From positions 1 to 64,000 of the forward strand of contig CAMDOM010000004.1 in NCBI GenBank assembly GCA_945903645.1: a DNA stretch of 64,000 nucleotides, in the 5' to 3' direction. The notes under the pieces are model-generated. The model saw only the letters and a list, made by a program, of their open reading frames with translations, was not told the origin of the DNA and did not search any database. Within the stretch, counting starts at the first letter, position 1, and each line of letters starts with the position of its first letter. Origin of the DNA: Chryseobacterium gleum. Its GTDB lineage: Bacteria; Bacteroidota; Bacteroidia; UBA10329. This document shows, piece by piece, positions 34,008 to 42,065 of this stretch. The position numbers were made by a program, and so were the translations under genes.

Positions 34008-34435
34008 TTTATTTTCAAGCAAATATAGGATAAGTGGTTCAAGCTGGCCATTTGAATTAAAGCGTATAATCCCCGCCCGGCTGAGTGAAGGAATGCGGGC
34101 AAAGATGTGTATGGTTGCTCCCGTCCCGAAGCCTCGGGATTGGGATTATCGCAGCGATCTGTATGCCTTTGGCAGAAAACCTTCCGTGTACTATTTCATT
34201 AAAGAGACCCTAAGGACTCTCTTAGATAGGGAGCCAAAGCTTCCATGGTTTGGCCATCTAACCTTGGGTCTATGCCCTGCATTCGATTTGATATTGGAAA
34301 GTTTGGTTGTGAATAGAATTCTTCCGCGTCAAATAATTTCTCCTGTTTCACTTTTGGATGTTTTCGTAAAGTTGAGTAAAGTTGAGATAACCCAAAACTA
34401 TTGTGAGACAGATGTGAGACAACATAAAGGCCATA
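34008..34435. other. Intergenic region between the second GH28 gene and tRNA-Phe
   Basis: No gene can be supported. Reverse frames at 34199-34459 and 34348-34548 resemble no family, and the second reads through the tRNA. A short perfect hairpin, TCCCGA-AGCC-TCGGGA, lies at 34124-34139. The GH28 promoter is at the left end. Confidence 0.55.
34020..34027 (-). promoter_or_regulatory. -7 box of the second GH28 gene (TATATTTG on the minus strand)
   Basis: This is a perfect TAnnTTTG match on the reverse strand. Its last three bases are the TTG at 34022, so that codon cannot be the translation start. Confidence 0.6.
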
Positions 34436-34476
34436 AAAGCAAAAACCCATGATAAACAAGGGTTTATCAAGGGTTT
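34436..34476 (-). terminator. Terminator of tRNA-Phe
   Basis: On the reverse strand, AAACCC-(2 nt)-GATAAAC pairs across a 4-nt loop (34443-34457 with 34462-34476). It is followed by a T run (A run at 34441-34445 on the plus strand). It sits 15 nt after the tRNA 3' end. Confidence 0.75.
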
Positions 34477-34490
34477 CTTATCTATAAATG

Positions 34491-34563
34491 TGGTACCAGC
34501 TGGATTCGAACCAGCGACACATGGATTTTCAGTCCATTGCTCTACCAACTGAGCTATGGTACC
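34491..34563 (-). tRNA. tRNA-Phe (anticodon GAA)
   Basis: The reverse strand folds as a full cloverleaf. The acceptor stem is GGTACCA/TGGTACC with discriminator A. The D arm contains AGCTCAGTTGGTAGAGC, the anticodon arm is ATGGACTGAAAATCCAT with anticodon GAA, and the T arm is GCTGG-TTCGAAT-CCAGC. The gene is 73 nt and CCA is not encoded. No other tRNA is adjacent. Confidence 0.97.
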
Positions 34564-34622
34564 TCAATTGGGAGCGCAAATGTAAAAAAAAATGTTATCC
34601 ACAAAGCGTTTGAAATAATCTA

Positions 34623-35863
34623 TCAGGGTCAACGCATCAAACTCAAAACAATACGGTTTCAATGTTGCTATAATGTATTGATTGTAAATAATATAGAGGT
34701 TATTTTTGATTGGAAATTTGTATATTTATGTGACAATCAATTAGATAAATATGAAAGCTACATCAATTTCAGGCATTTTTTCAAGGATGGAAGACCCTCG
34801 TGTGGAGGGTAAACAGAATACAAAATGACCGATATTATTGGTATTACCCTAGCCGCAGTGCTATGCGGTGCGGAGAGTTGGAACGAAATTGAAATGTTCG
34901 GTGAGGCAAAAAAGGGATGGTTTAGCACGTTTTTGGAACTGCCAGGGGGTACACCCTCGCATGACACATTCAATAGGTTTTTCGCTTTTTTAGAGCCAGA
35001 CTCCTTTGAAAGCTGCTTTAGAGAATGGACTAGTTCATTTGCTCAGTTGTCGGAGGGTTCGATTATCAATATTGATGGCAAAACTATTAGGGGCGCCAAG
35101 CAAGCAGTGAGCAGGTCTTACGTTCACATGATAAGTACTTGGGTGGGAGAGAATAGCACGTTGCTCGGTCAGCTCAAGGTGGACGACAAATCCAATGAAA
35201 TTACTACCATTCCTCGACTGCTTGATGCCCTGATGATAACAGGTACGATGATAACCATTGATGCCATGGGCTGCCAGAAGGATATAGCCCAAAGCATAGT
35301 GGAAGGTAGAGAAAATTACATTCTGGCGGTAAAGGGCAATCACGAAACTCTTTTTGATGACATCCAAGCCTCTTTTCGAATGATGCCGCCTTTAGAAAAG
35401 GTTGAGACCCTAGACCTCGGCCATGGCAGGATAGAAACCAGACGATGTTCCATTATCACCGAACTTGGACTGATGGAGCATGCCCAAAGTTGGAAATCGC
35501 TCAATACTTTGGTGAGAGTAGACAGCGAACGATGCATTAAGTCAACCGGAGAAGTACAGACATCCACAAGGTTCTACATATCGAGCCTAAAGGCAGAGGC
35601 GAGCACCTTCATCAGAGCCATACGTCATCATTGGTCTATAGAAAACGGATTACACTGGGCGTTGGACGTGTCTTTTCATGAGGATGACCCCGAAAACGTG
35701 CTGGAAATGCTGCCCAAAACTTCTCAATCATCAATAGAATGGCCCTTACAGCACTCAAACAAGAACAATCCATCAAACTCGGAATCAAAAGCAAAAGACT
35801 CAACGCTGGTTGGAATCACGCATACCTTAGAACACTAATGAAATTTTGATGCGTTAACCCTGA
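34623..35863 (+). mobile_element. ISAs1-family insertion sequence, decayed
   Basis: The left end TCAGGGTCAACGCATCAAA (34623-34641) matches the reverse complement of the right end (35845-35863, TCAGGGTTAACGCATCAAA) at all but one position. The 1.24-kb span between these terminal inverted repeats holds a single transposase gene. No clear target-site duplication is seen. The element lies 59 bp from tRNA-Phe and 52 bp before mtaB. The transposase frame is broken twice, so it is unlikely to move by itself. Confidence 0.88.
34751..35849 (+). pseudogene. ISAs1-family transposase with two frameshifts
   Basis: Translation starts at ATG 34751 (MKATSISGIFSRMEDPRVEG) and hits TGA at 34826. The family sequence resumes one frame over (MTDIIGITLAAVLCGAESWN) and runs to about 35690. 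There the frame again loses register: beyond it the reading frame ends at 35838 with non-family sequence. The other frame gives RKRAGNAAQNFSIINRMALT and LGIKSKRLNAGWNHAYLRTL, ending at TGA 35849. Both breaks look like loss of one base in a homopolymer (AAAA 34822-34825 and CCCC 35688-35691). The DDE residues remain: NIDGKTIRG, ITIDAMGCQ and HHWSIENGLHW. Sequencing error in homopolymers is an alternative to decay. Confidence 0.9.
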
Positions 35864-35901
35864 CTATCGACTGTGGTTTATCGACTATGGTCTATCCATC
35901 T

Positions 35902-35909
35902 TATCTTTG
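35902..35909 (+). promoter_or_regulatory. -7 box of mtaB (TATCTTTG)
   Basis: This is a perfect TAnnTTTG match ending 6 nt before ATG 35916. The TTG at 35907 belongs to the box. Two near-identical stretches, TATCGACTGTGG and TATCGACTATGG, lie just upstream at about 35864-35890. Confidence 0.65.
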
Positions 35910-35915
35910 CGCCAA

Positions 35916-37229
35916 ATGCCCAAAACGGTTGCTTTCCATACGCTTGGCTGCAAGCTAAATTTTGCCGAAAGCAGCACCATTGGCCGCCAATTGCTCGATG
36001 CAGGCTTCCAAAAAGTAGATTTTAAGGACCCCGCAGATGTCTATGTCATCAACACCTGCTCTGTTACCGACCAAGCCGATGCCACTTGCCGCAACATAGT
36101 GCGCCAAGCATTGCGCAGCAATCCCGATGGTTTTGTGGCAGTAATTGGATGCTACGCCCAGCTAAAACCAGATGAAATCGCACAAATTCCAGGGGTAGAT
36201 ATTGTACTAGGTGCCAACGAAAAGTTCAACCTTCCCGCTTACCTCCACGACCTCGCCAAGCGCCCCGAAGCCGGGGTGCATAGCTGCGAAGTGATGCAGG
36301 TGCGCGAATTCGTATCGTCCTACTCTGCTGGCGATCGCACCCGCACCTTCCTAAAAGTGCAAGATGGCTGCGACTACCATTGCGCCTTTTGCACCATTCC
36401 ATTGGCCCGTGGGCGCAGCCGCAGCGAATCCATTGCCAAAACTCTAGTAGCAGCGCGCGAAGCTGTGGCGACAGGAGTAAAAGAAATTGTACTCACAGGC
36501 GTAAACCTTGGCGATTTTGGCGCAGGTACAGACGAAACATTCCTCCAGTTAATTCAGCAATTGGATACCATAGACGGTGATTTGCAGCGGTTTCGCATCT
36601 CGTCCATAGAGCCCAATTTGCTTAGCGATGCGGTTATCGATTTCTGTGCGAGTTCCAATCTGTTTGTGCCCCACTTCCATATTCCATTGCAAAGTGGTAG
36701 CAATCGTATTCTAAAAGCCATGCGCAGGCGCTATGATGCGCAGCTGTACGCCAGCCGTATTGCCTACATAAAAGCAGTGATGCCCACCTGTTGCATTGGC
36801 GTGGATGTTATTGTTGGTTTTCCGGGAGAAACAGACGAAGACTTTCAGGAAACCTACCGTTTCCTCAACGAATTGCCCATTTCCTACCTCCACGTGTTCA
36901 CCTACAGCGAACGCCCCAACACCACCGCTTTGCGCATTACCGAAGATGTGGTACCCATGGCCGAACGCAAACGCAGAAATAAAATGCTCACCATATTGAG
37001 CGAGAAAAAGAAGCGTGCTTTTTACGAGCAGTTTGCCCATACCGAGCAACACGTGTTGTTCGAACACGAAGAGAAAGACGGGCGCATGTTTGGTTTCACC
37101 GCCAATTACCTGCGCGTTAGTGCGCCCTTCAACCCCGATTTAACCAATACCCTAGTTCCTGTCCTTTTAGAAAACCTGAATGCCGAAGGTGTTTTCGAAG
37201 CCAAGGCAAGTCAGCCACTCCACGCCTAA
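35916..37229 (+). CDS. mtaB: tRNA t6A37 methylthiotransferase
   Basis: MtaB is a radical-SAM enzyme that adds a methylthio group to N6-threonylcarbamoyladenosine at position 37 of tRNAs reading ANN codons. The N-terminal methylthiotransferase domain shows AFHTLGCKLNFAESS and VINTCSVTDQADATC with cluster cysteines. The radical-SAM cluster is CDYHCAFC (CxxxCxxC), followed by TIPLARGRSRS. A short TRAM-like domain closes the protein (HVLFEHEEKDGRMFGFTANY). The length of 437 residues is normal. ATG 35916 is chosen because the upstream TTG is inside the promoter. lgt follows after 15 nt, so the two are probably co-transcribed. Confidence 0.93.
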   Translation: MPKTVAFHTLGCKLNFAESSTIGRQLLDAGFQKVDFKDPADVYVINTCSVTDQADATCRNIVRQALRSNPDGFVAVIGCYAQLKPDEIAQIPGVDIVLGANEKFNLPAYLHDLAKRPEAGVHSCEVMQVREFVSSYSAGDRTRTFLKVQDGCDYHCAFCTIPLARGRSRSESIAKTLVAAREAVATGVKEIVLTGVNLGDFGAGTDETFLQLIQQLDTIDGDLQRFRISSIEPNLLSDAVIDFCASSNLFVPHFHIPLQSGSNRILKAMRRRYDAQLYASRIAYIKAVMPTCCIGVDVIVGFPGETDEDFQETYRFLNELPISYLHVFTYSERPNTTALRITEDVVPMAERKRRNKMLTILSEKKKRAFYEQFAHTEQHVLFEHEEKDGRMFGFTANYLRVSAPFNPDLTNTLVPVLLENLNAEGVFEAKASQPLHA

Positions 37230-37244
37230 TAAACCAACCAGCCC

Positions 37245-38402
37245 ATGTATCCCACTATTTACGACCTCGTTCTCGACCTCTTCGGACTATCCATTCCCGT
37301 TCTAAAACTGGTGCAAAGCTTTGGGTTTATGGTGGCGTTGGCCTTTGTGGGAGCCAGCTTCACCCTTGGTTTAGAATTGAAGCGAAAAGAGCGCGATGGT
37401 CTGCTCATTCCCTTCACCGAAAAAGTGTGGATTGGCAAAACCAGCTCTTTATTGGACAAGATTATTTCGGGAGTTGTGGGCTTCCTAATTGGCTACAAAG
37501 TCATTGGCTTGATGCTCGATTTTGATGTGGCTACTGCCAATCCGCAAAAGTTCATTCTTAGTGCGCAGGGCAGCATTTTAGGTGGGTTTATCGGAGCGGC
37601 TTTATCTGTGGCTGGCCGCATCTACGAAGACCGCAAAGAAGGCCTAGCCGAACCCAAACTGGTAGACCAAACCACGCATCCCTACGAGCAAGTGGGCAAC
37701 ATCACCATCATTGCTGCCATTATGGGCATTTCTGGTGCCAAGCTATTCCACAATCTCGAAAACATTGACGACCTCATTGCCGACCCTGTAGGCTCCATTG
37801 TTTCCTTTAGTGGATTGTCGTTCTATGGTGGACTGATTTGCGCAGCAGCCACCATCATGTGGTATGCCAAAAAGAAAAATATCCAAGTATTGCACCTCAT
37901 GGACAGTACCGCACCCGGGCTAATTCTGGCCTATGGAATAGGCCGCATGGGCTGCCAAATAGCTGGAGATGGCGACTGGGGTTTGCCTAACGATACGCCA
38001 ATGCCCGCATGGCTTTCCTTTATGCCCGAGTGGGTTTGGGCCTACGACTATCCCAATAATGTGTTGGGCATCGACCTAAAGCAAGATTTTGCCGATATGG
38101 GTTTGGTAAGTGTGACGGGCAAAGCTTGGCCCACTCCAATCTATGAAACAACCATGGCGTTCATCATTTTTGGAATACTTTGGAGCATTCGTAAAAAACT
38201 CAAATACCCTGGATTGCTCTTTAGTGTCTACCTCATTTTTAATGGCTTAGAACGCTTCGCCATCGAAAAAGTACGCATCAACAATGAGTTGTTTGGCGCG
38301 GGCATCACCCAAGCAGAAATCATTTCTACGGTGCTTATCATCATTGGCATAACGGGTATTTTCCTCATGCCAAAAGTGGGTAACAAGTGGGCGAAATGGT
38401 AA
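37245..38402 (+). CDS. lgt: Prolipoprotein diacylglyceryl transferase
   Basis: Lgt moves diacylglycerol from phosphatidylglycerol to the lipobox cysteine of prelipoproteins in the inner membrane. The 385-residue polytopic protein has about seven membrane segments. The Lgt signature is GLILAYGIGRMGCQIAGDGD, with conserved GRMGCQ near residue 230, and NGLERFAIEKVRIN lies in the last third. It is longer than the E. coli type, as is usual for Bacteroidota, with an extended N-terminal half. The lipoprotein-type proteins at 30741 and 51254 are potential substrates. It lies 15 nt after mtaB. Confidence 0.93.
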   Translation: MYPTIYDLVLDLFGLSIPVLKLVQSFGFMVALAFVGASFTLGLELKRKERDGLLIPFTEKVWIGKTSSLLDKIISGVVGFLIGYKVIGLMLDFDVATANPQKFILSAQGSILGGFIGAALSVAGRIYEDRKEGLAEPKLVDQTTHPYEQVGNITIIAAIMGISGAKLFHNLENIDDLIADPVGSIVSFSGLSFYGGLICAAATIMWYAKKKNIQVLHLMDSTAPGLILAYGIGRMGCQIAGDGDWGLPNDTPMPAWLSFMPEWVWAYDYPNNVLGIDLKQDFADMGLVSVTGKAWPTPIYETTMAFIIFGILWSIRKKLKYPGLLFSVYLIFNGLERFAIEKVRINNELFGAGITQAEIISTVLIIIGITGIFLMPKVGNKWAKW

Positions 38403-38415
38403 CTTTGAGTTTGTA

Positions 38416-38520
38416 GCTATTGGGTGCTAGGCGTTAGTTTTCTTTTCTCGCTATGTGGAATTAAAAGACAAAGCTGGTTACACCCTTTTCCCAAATATCT
38501 AATGCCTAATACCTAGAACC
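38416..38520. repeat. Imperfect inverted repeat between lgt and the IMPase gene
   Basis: GCTATTGGGTGCTAGGCGTT... (38416-38437) is partly complementary to CTAATGCCTAATACCTAGAA... (38499-38520), at 15 of 22 positions plus G-T pairs. The arms are rich in CTAA and CCTA steps. The motif spans most of the 131-nt gap and could fold in RNA; no T tract follows. Confidence 0.4.
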
Positions 38521-38533
38521 TAATTCTTCCAAG

Positions 38534-39340
38534 ATGAACCTTGAACTGCTTACCCAAGAAGTTGCCGCCATAGCCCGCAAGGCTGCAGCCTTCATTTTGG
38601 AAGAACGGCAGCATTTCAGTTCGGGCGAAGTGGAAGTGAAAGGTCGCAACGATTTTGTATCATACGTGGACAAAGGTTCCGAACGCATCATTGTCAATGC
38701 CCTAAAATCTCTGCTACCCGAGGCTGGTTTTATTGCAGAAGAAGGCACCGAAGTGGCGTCAGATACTGCCCATCGCTGGGTGATAGACCCACTTGATGGC
38801 ACTACAAACTTCATTCATGGCATGCCATTTTTTGCGGTGAGCATTGCTCTATTGCACCAAGACGAACCCATTATTGGCGTGGTGTACGAAATCAATCGCG
38901 ATGAGATGTTTGCCGCGTTCAAAGGTGGTGGTGCCCAGTTAAACGGTGCGACCATTCATGTTTCCGATACCGCCAATGTAGCGTCTTCGCTTGTGGGCAC
39001 GGGTTTTCCATACTACGATTATCACCTGCTGGATGAATACCTCGCCCTGTTCAAGCATTTGATGCAATTTTCTCACGGATTGCGCAGACCGGGCTCTGCC
39101 GCTACAGACCTAGCCTATGTGGCTTGCGGACGATTTGATGCCTTCTATGAGTACAGCCTTAGTCCTTGGGACGTGGCAGCAGGAGTTCTTTTGGTAACAG
39201 AAGCCGGAGGCAGTGTATCTGATTTTAACGGGGGAAATACTTCCATTTTTGGTAAAACAATTGTAGCCACCAACGCACACGTTCAAAACGAAATGCTTGA
39301 TTTAGTTAGGCGATTTGGTTTGGCAAATCCTACGGTATGA
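38534..39340 (+). CDS. Inositol monophosphatase family protein
   Basis: A 268-residue magnesium-dependent phosphatase of the IMPase/SuhB/CysQ superfamily. Metal and substrate motifs are IAEEGTEVAS (the Glu ligand, about residue 77), WVIDPLDGTTNFIHGMPFFA (about 92-111) and YEYSLSPWDVAAGVLLVTEAGG (about 210-231). The natural substrate could be inositol phosphate, PAP or another sugar phosphate; the motifs do not decide. It has no signal peptide. Its TGA overlaps the ATG of the broken membrane-protein gene that follows (ATGA). Confidence 0.9.
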   Translation: MNLELLTQEVAAIARKAAAFILEERQHFSSGEVEVKGRNDFVSYVDKGSERIIVNALKSLLPEAGFIAEEGTEVASDTAHRWVIDPLDGTTNFIHGMPFFAVSIALLHQDEPIIGVVYEINRDEMFAAFKGGGAQLNGATIHVSDTANVASSLVGTGFPYYDYHLLDEYLALFKHLMQFSHGLRRPGSAATDLAYVACGRFDAFYEYSLSPWDVAAGVLLVTEAGGSVSDFNGGNTSIFGKTIVATNAHVQNEMLDLVRRFGLANPTV

Positions 39341-40188
39341 TGCTAAAGTCTGCAGGATTTCTGGCTGTACTACTTGTTCTCACTGGTTGTGGCAATCTTT
39401 CCACCATCCTCTAAGAACCAAAGACAACTCCAGAGACTTTTTTGGCTGCGCAACATTGGATAGTTATCCAATTAGGTGAAGCAGAAATTGTTATTTCTCA
39501 GCCCACTTCTTCCATTATCGTCTATTTCGTAGGGTTTTTCACCATCCTTGTAGGCTTCAAATTCTACCAGCAGAGCGATAACCAACAATCGAAATTGTGG
39601 TGGGCTATTGGTCTATTCCTAATAGGTTTTGGAGCGCTCTTAGCAGGCATTAGTTATCATGCATTTGGGTACGAAATCAAATGCCGTGGCAGAGAATTTT
39701 GCGCCTACACCAGTTGGTGGGAAGTACATTATATGCTTTTGTCTGCATTAGGAATGAATGCTTTTCTAATAGCCAGCGCCTATTCCTCTACCAAAGGAAT
39801 TTTTCAAAAATCCATAGTGGTTTAAGCTGTAATTCATTCCATCTTCTACAGCGTGCTTTTGATGTACGGAGCCTTTGTTCCTGTTCAGTTCTTGGTATCG
39901 TTTGAGTTTTTAATGCTTTCATCCGCACCTACTTTGGCGTTTGTGCTTGGCTTGCACACCAACGCATTTCGCATTTCGCATGATGCTATAAACCGAAACC
40001 TAAGCAACGCATGGCTAGTTTTCCTTTTGGTTGGCGGTGCTTATGGAACTTGGTTGGCCCTTGGACTTAAACAAACCTTGTGGAACCACGGCATTTGGTT
40101 CACCGAAAATGATGTGCTCCACGTGGGCATGATTGGTTGGGTTTATTGTCTGCTAAAGCGATTGCCCAAAGTACTTCGCGACCAGTAG
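39337..40188 (+). pseudogene. Membrane-protein gene interrupted by two in-frame TAA codons
   Basis: From ATG 39337 one reading frame stays protein-like for 284 codons but contains TAA at 39412-39414 and again at 39823-39825. The first part reads as a lipoprotein-type leader (MMLKSAGFLAVLLVLTGCGN). After the first TAA comes a protein with several membrane segments (SIIVYFVGFFTILVGFKFYQ; LWWAIGLFLIGFGALLAGIS). It continues after the second TAA without any frame change (AVIHSIFYSVLLMYGAFVPV ... DVLHVGMIGWVYCLLKRLP). Neighbouring genes use TAA as a normal stop, so this is best read as nonsense decay. The family is not recognised; about six to seven helices are present. The ATGA overlap with the IMPase gene suggests it was once co-translated. 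Confidence 0.7.
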
Positions 40189-40280
40189 GTGATACTCAGA
40201 AAGTATTCCTACTACTTTTCTTCTTTCTCTACTTCTGCCATTTATAGCTTATGTTCGCTGATGGATATACACCCAAAGCA

Positions 40281-41657
40281 ATGACCAAAAAAACTTCGGT
40301 TTTCGTAGCACTTGCCCTATTTACAGCAGTGGCGCTGTTGCATTTAATGCATGTGAAGCAATGGATTACCTTCGCTCCTAGCCTGCTTTTCTCCATGCGT
40401 TGGGCTTTTGTGGCTTCATTGGTGGTATTTGCCGTTCTAAAACGTTCGCTCACTACGTGGATTTTGGTTTCAATGGCCATTGGTGTTGAAATAGGCCACG
40501 ACTTTCCTGAGTTTTCGCAAAATCTCCAAGTGCTCAGTAAGATATTCTTAAGGATGGTTAAAACCATTGTGGCTCCCTTGCTTTTTGCCACGCTTGTGGT
40601 AGGTATTGCAGGCCACAGCAACTTGAAACAGCTAGGTCGAATGGGCTGGAAATCGCTACTTTACTTTGAAGTAGTCACTACCTTGGCTTTGGTTATTGGT
40701 TTAGCATTCATCAATTTAACCCAAGCTGGAGTGGGTATCGAAGTGCCTGAATCTCTTTTGGTAGAACTGCCCAGCACCACACCAAAAACATGGCAGCAGC
40801 ACATTATCGACATCTTTCCGGAGAACATTATCAAGTCGGTATATGAAGGAAATGTGCTACCCATTGTAGTGTTTAGCGTGCTCTTTGGCATTGCACTCGC
40901 TATGCTGAGCGAAAAGAAACGCAAGCCCATGCTCGACTTTGCGGAGAGCCTATCGGAAACCATGTTCAAGTTTACCAACCTCATTATGTATTTCGCACCA
41001 TTTGGAGTAGGTGGTGCCATTGCAGTAACGGTAGGGCATTTGGGCATTGATGTGCTTAAAAACCTCTTCCTTTTGCTCATAACCTTGTATTTGGCTTTGG
41101 GGGCATTTATCCTGCTGGTGTTGCTGCCTGTAGCGTTGGCCATTCGCTTGCCCATCAAGAAATTCATTCAAGCCATTCGCGAGCCCGTTTCCATTGCTTT
41201 TGCCACCACCAGTTCGGATAGCGCATTGCCCATTGCGCTCGAAAACATGGAGAAATTTGGGGTGCCAAGAAAGATTGTTTCGTTCGTAATACCCACGGGA
41301 TACACCTTCAATTTGGATGGCACAACACTATATTTATCACTAGCATCGGTGTTTGTAGCGCAAGCCGCTGGCTACGACCTTAGCATTGGGCAACAACTCA
41401 TTATGGGACTTACCCTAATGCTTACCAGCAAAGGCGTTGCTGCTGTGCCCCGCGCATCATTGGTTATTCTTATTGCCACTGCCGAAACCTTTAACCTCCC
41501 TTTGTGGCCCATTATGGCCATTTACGGTATTGACGAACTAATGGACATGGCGCGCACTTCCGTAAACGTGATTGGAAACTGCTTGGCAAGTTGCGTTATC
41601 TCCCGTTGGGAAGGAGAGTTTGACGATGCCAAAGCCTTAGCTTTCACTGAGGATTAA
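40281..41657 (+). CDS. Dicarboxylate/amino acid:cation symporter (DAACS family)
   Basis: A sodium- or proton-coupled transporter of the GltP/GltT/DctA type. The family core is present: the serine-rich hairpin FATTSSDSALPIALENMEKF, then IVSFVIPTGYTFNLDGTTLY and GVAAVPRASLVIL in hairpin 2 and helix 8. About eight transmembrane helices are seen across 458 residues. The start is set at ATG 40281 (MTKKTSVFVALALFTAVALL); an earlier ATG at 40251 would add ten polar residues. Substrates of the family are glutamate, aspartate or C4-dicarboxylates; which is used cannot be read here. Confidence 0.88.
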   Translation: MTKKTSVFVALALFTAVALLHLMHVKQWITFAPSLLFSMRWAFVASLVVFAVLKRSLTTWILVSMAIGVEIGHDFPEFSQNLQVLSKIFLRMVKTIVAPLLFATLVVGIAGHSNLKQLGRMGWKSLLYFEVVTTLALVIGLAFINLTQAGVGIEVPESLLVELPSTTPKTWQQHIIDIFPENIIKSVYEGNVLPIVVFSVLFGIALAMLSEKKRKPMLDFAESLSETMFKFTNLIMYFAPFGVGGAIAVTVGHLGIDVLKNLFLLLITLYLALGAFILLVLLPVALAIRLPIKKFIQAIREPVSIAFATTSSDSALPIALENMEKFGVPRKIVSFVIPTGYTFNLDGTTLYLSLASVFVAQAAGYDLSIGQQLIMGLTLMLTSKGVAAVPRASLVILIATAETFNLPLWPIMAIYGIDELMDMARTSVNVIGNCLASCVISRWEGEFDDAKALAFTED

Positions 41658-42052
41658 TCGCAAATGCAAAAAGGAAAAACCAATTACAGTGCCGAAATTG
41701 TAGCTTCCATGTGGGCGACAGCGCTCTTTTTCTCAACCGATTTAGAGGATTTTCAACGCTCCTAGGATACTACGATTTAAAAGTAACACTGGCAAAAACC
41801 TCAACTTGAAACAATCATCTTGACAATCAACAACCCCAGCCCTGCAAACCCCATTACAGCCAATAGGAACGTGCGCCAAAACGGATAGCCTTGTTGGCGA
41901 TGATATGCAGCAGAGAGATAGGCCAACACTAAGACAATTAAAGCAAAGTAAAACCAGATATTAGCAATCATGCTGCAAATATGCCACGCATTTCCGGAAT
42001 GTATTAGGTGATTCTAACGAATTAGCGTTAGAGTCTAACTAAAATGAAACCC
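41658..42052. other. Gap between the symporter gene and the barrel-protein gene
   Basis: The reverse-strand 56-residue membrane protein (41801-41971) is the only gene I support. A 33-codon forward frame, ATG 41664 to TAG 41765 (MQKGKTNYSAEIVASMWATA...), begins 6 nt after the symporter stop; it may be chance or a gene remnant. A direct repeat of TCTAAC steps lies at about 42013-42040. Confidence 0.45.
41801..41971 (-). CDS. Small two-helix membrane protein (56 aa)
   Basis: The reverse frame encodes MIANIWFYFALIVLVLAYLS, a short polar turn YHRQQGYPFWR, then FLLAVMGFAGLGLLIVKMIV. This is a helical hairpin with a positively charged turn. It is intact from ATG 41971 to TGA 41801. It resembles small DUF-type Bacteroidota membrane proteins in plan only. 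The strong hydrophobic periodicity makes it likely to be real despite its length. It lies between two forward genes and would need its own promoter. Confidence 0.6.
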   Translation of the reverse strand: MIANIWFYFALIVLVLAYLSAAYHRQQGYPFWRTFLLAVMGFAGLGLLIVKMIVSS

Positions 42053-42060
42053 TACCTTTA
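42053..42060 (+). promoter_or_regulatory. -7-like box of the barrel-protein gene (TACCTTTA)
   Basis: This is a one-mismatch TAnnTTTG match ending 5 nt before ATG 42066, the same close spacing as for uvrB, ribD, mtaB and the first GH28 gene. Confidence 0.4.
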
Positions 42061-42065
42061 CTCGC

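Noticed and set aside
34199-34459. 86-codon reverse frame near tRNA-Phe considered as an integrase remnant
   Set aside because: No tyrosine-recombinase motif or attachment-site repeat could be seen; the frame overlaps the tRNA terminator.
34348-34548. 66-codon reverse frame starting MVEQWTENPCVAGSNPAGTT
   Set aside because: It is translated from the tRNA-Phe gene; this sequence is a familiar false protein from tRNA loci.
34751-35849. Programmed -1 frameshifting in the transposase
   Set aside because: The sites are short four-base runs without a heptamer, two shifts would be needed, and ISAs1 transposases are normally one frame.
39337-40188. TAA recoded as a sense codon
   Set aside because: TAA ends other genes in the window that have normal C-termini, such as lgt and the M43 gene, so reassignment is not credible.
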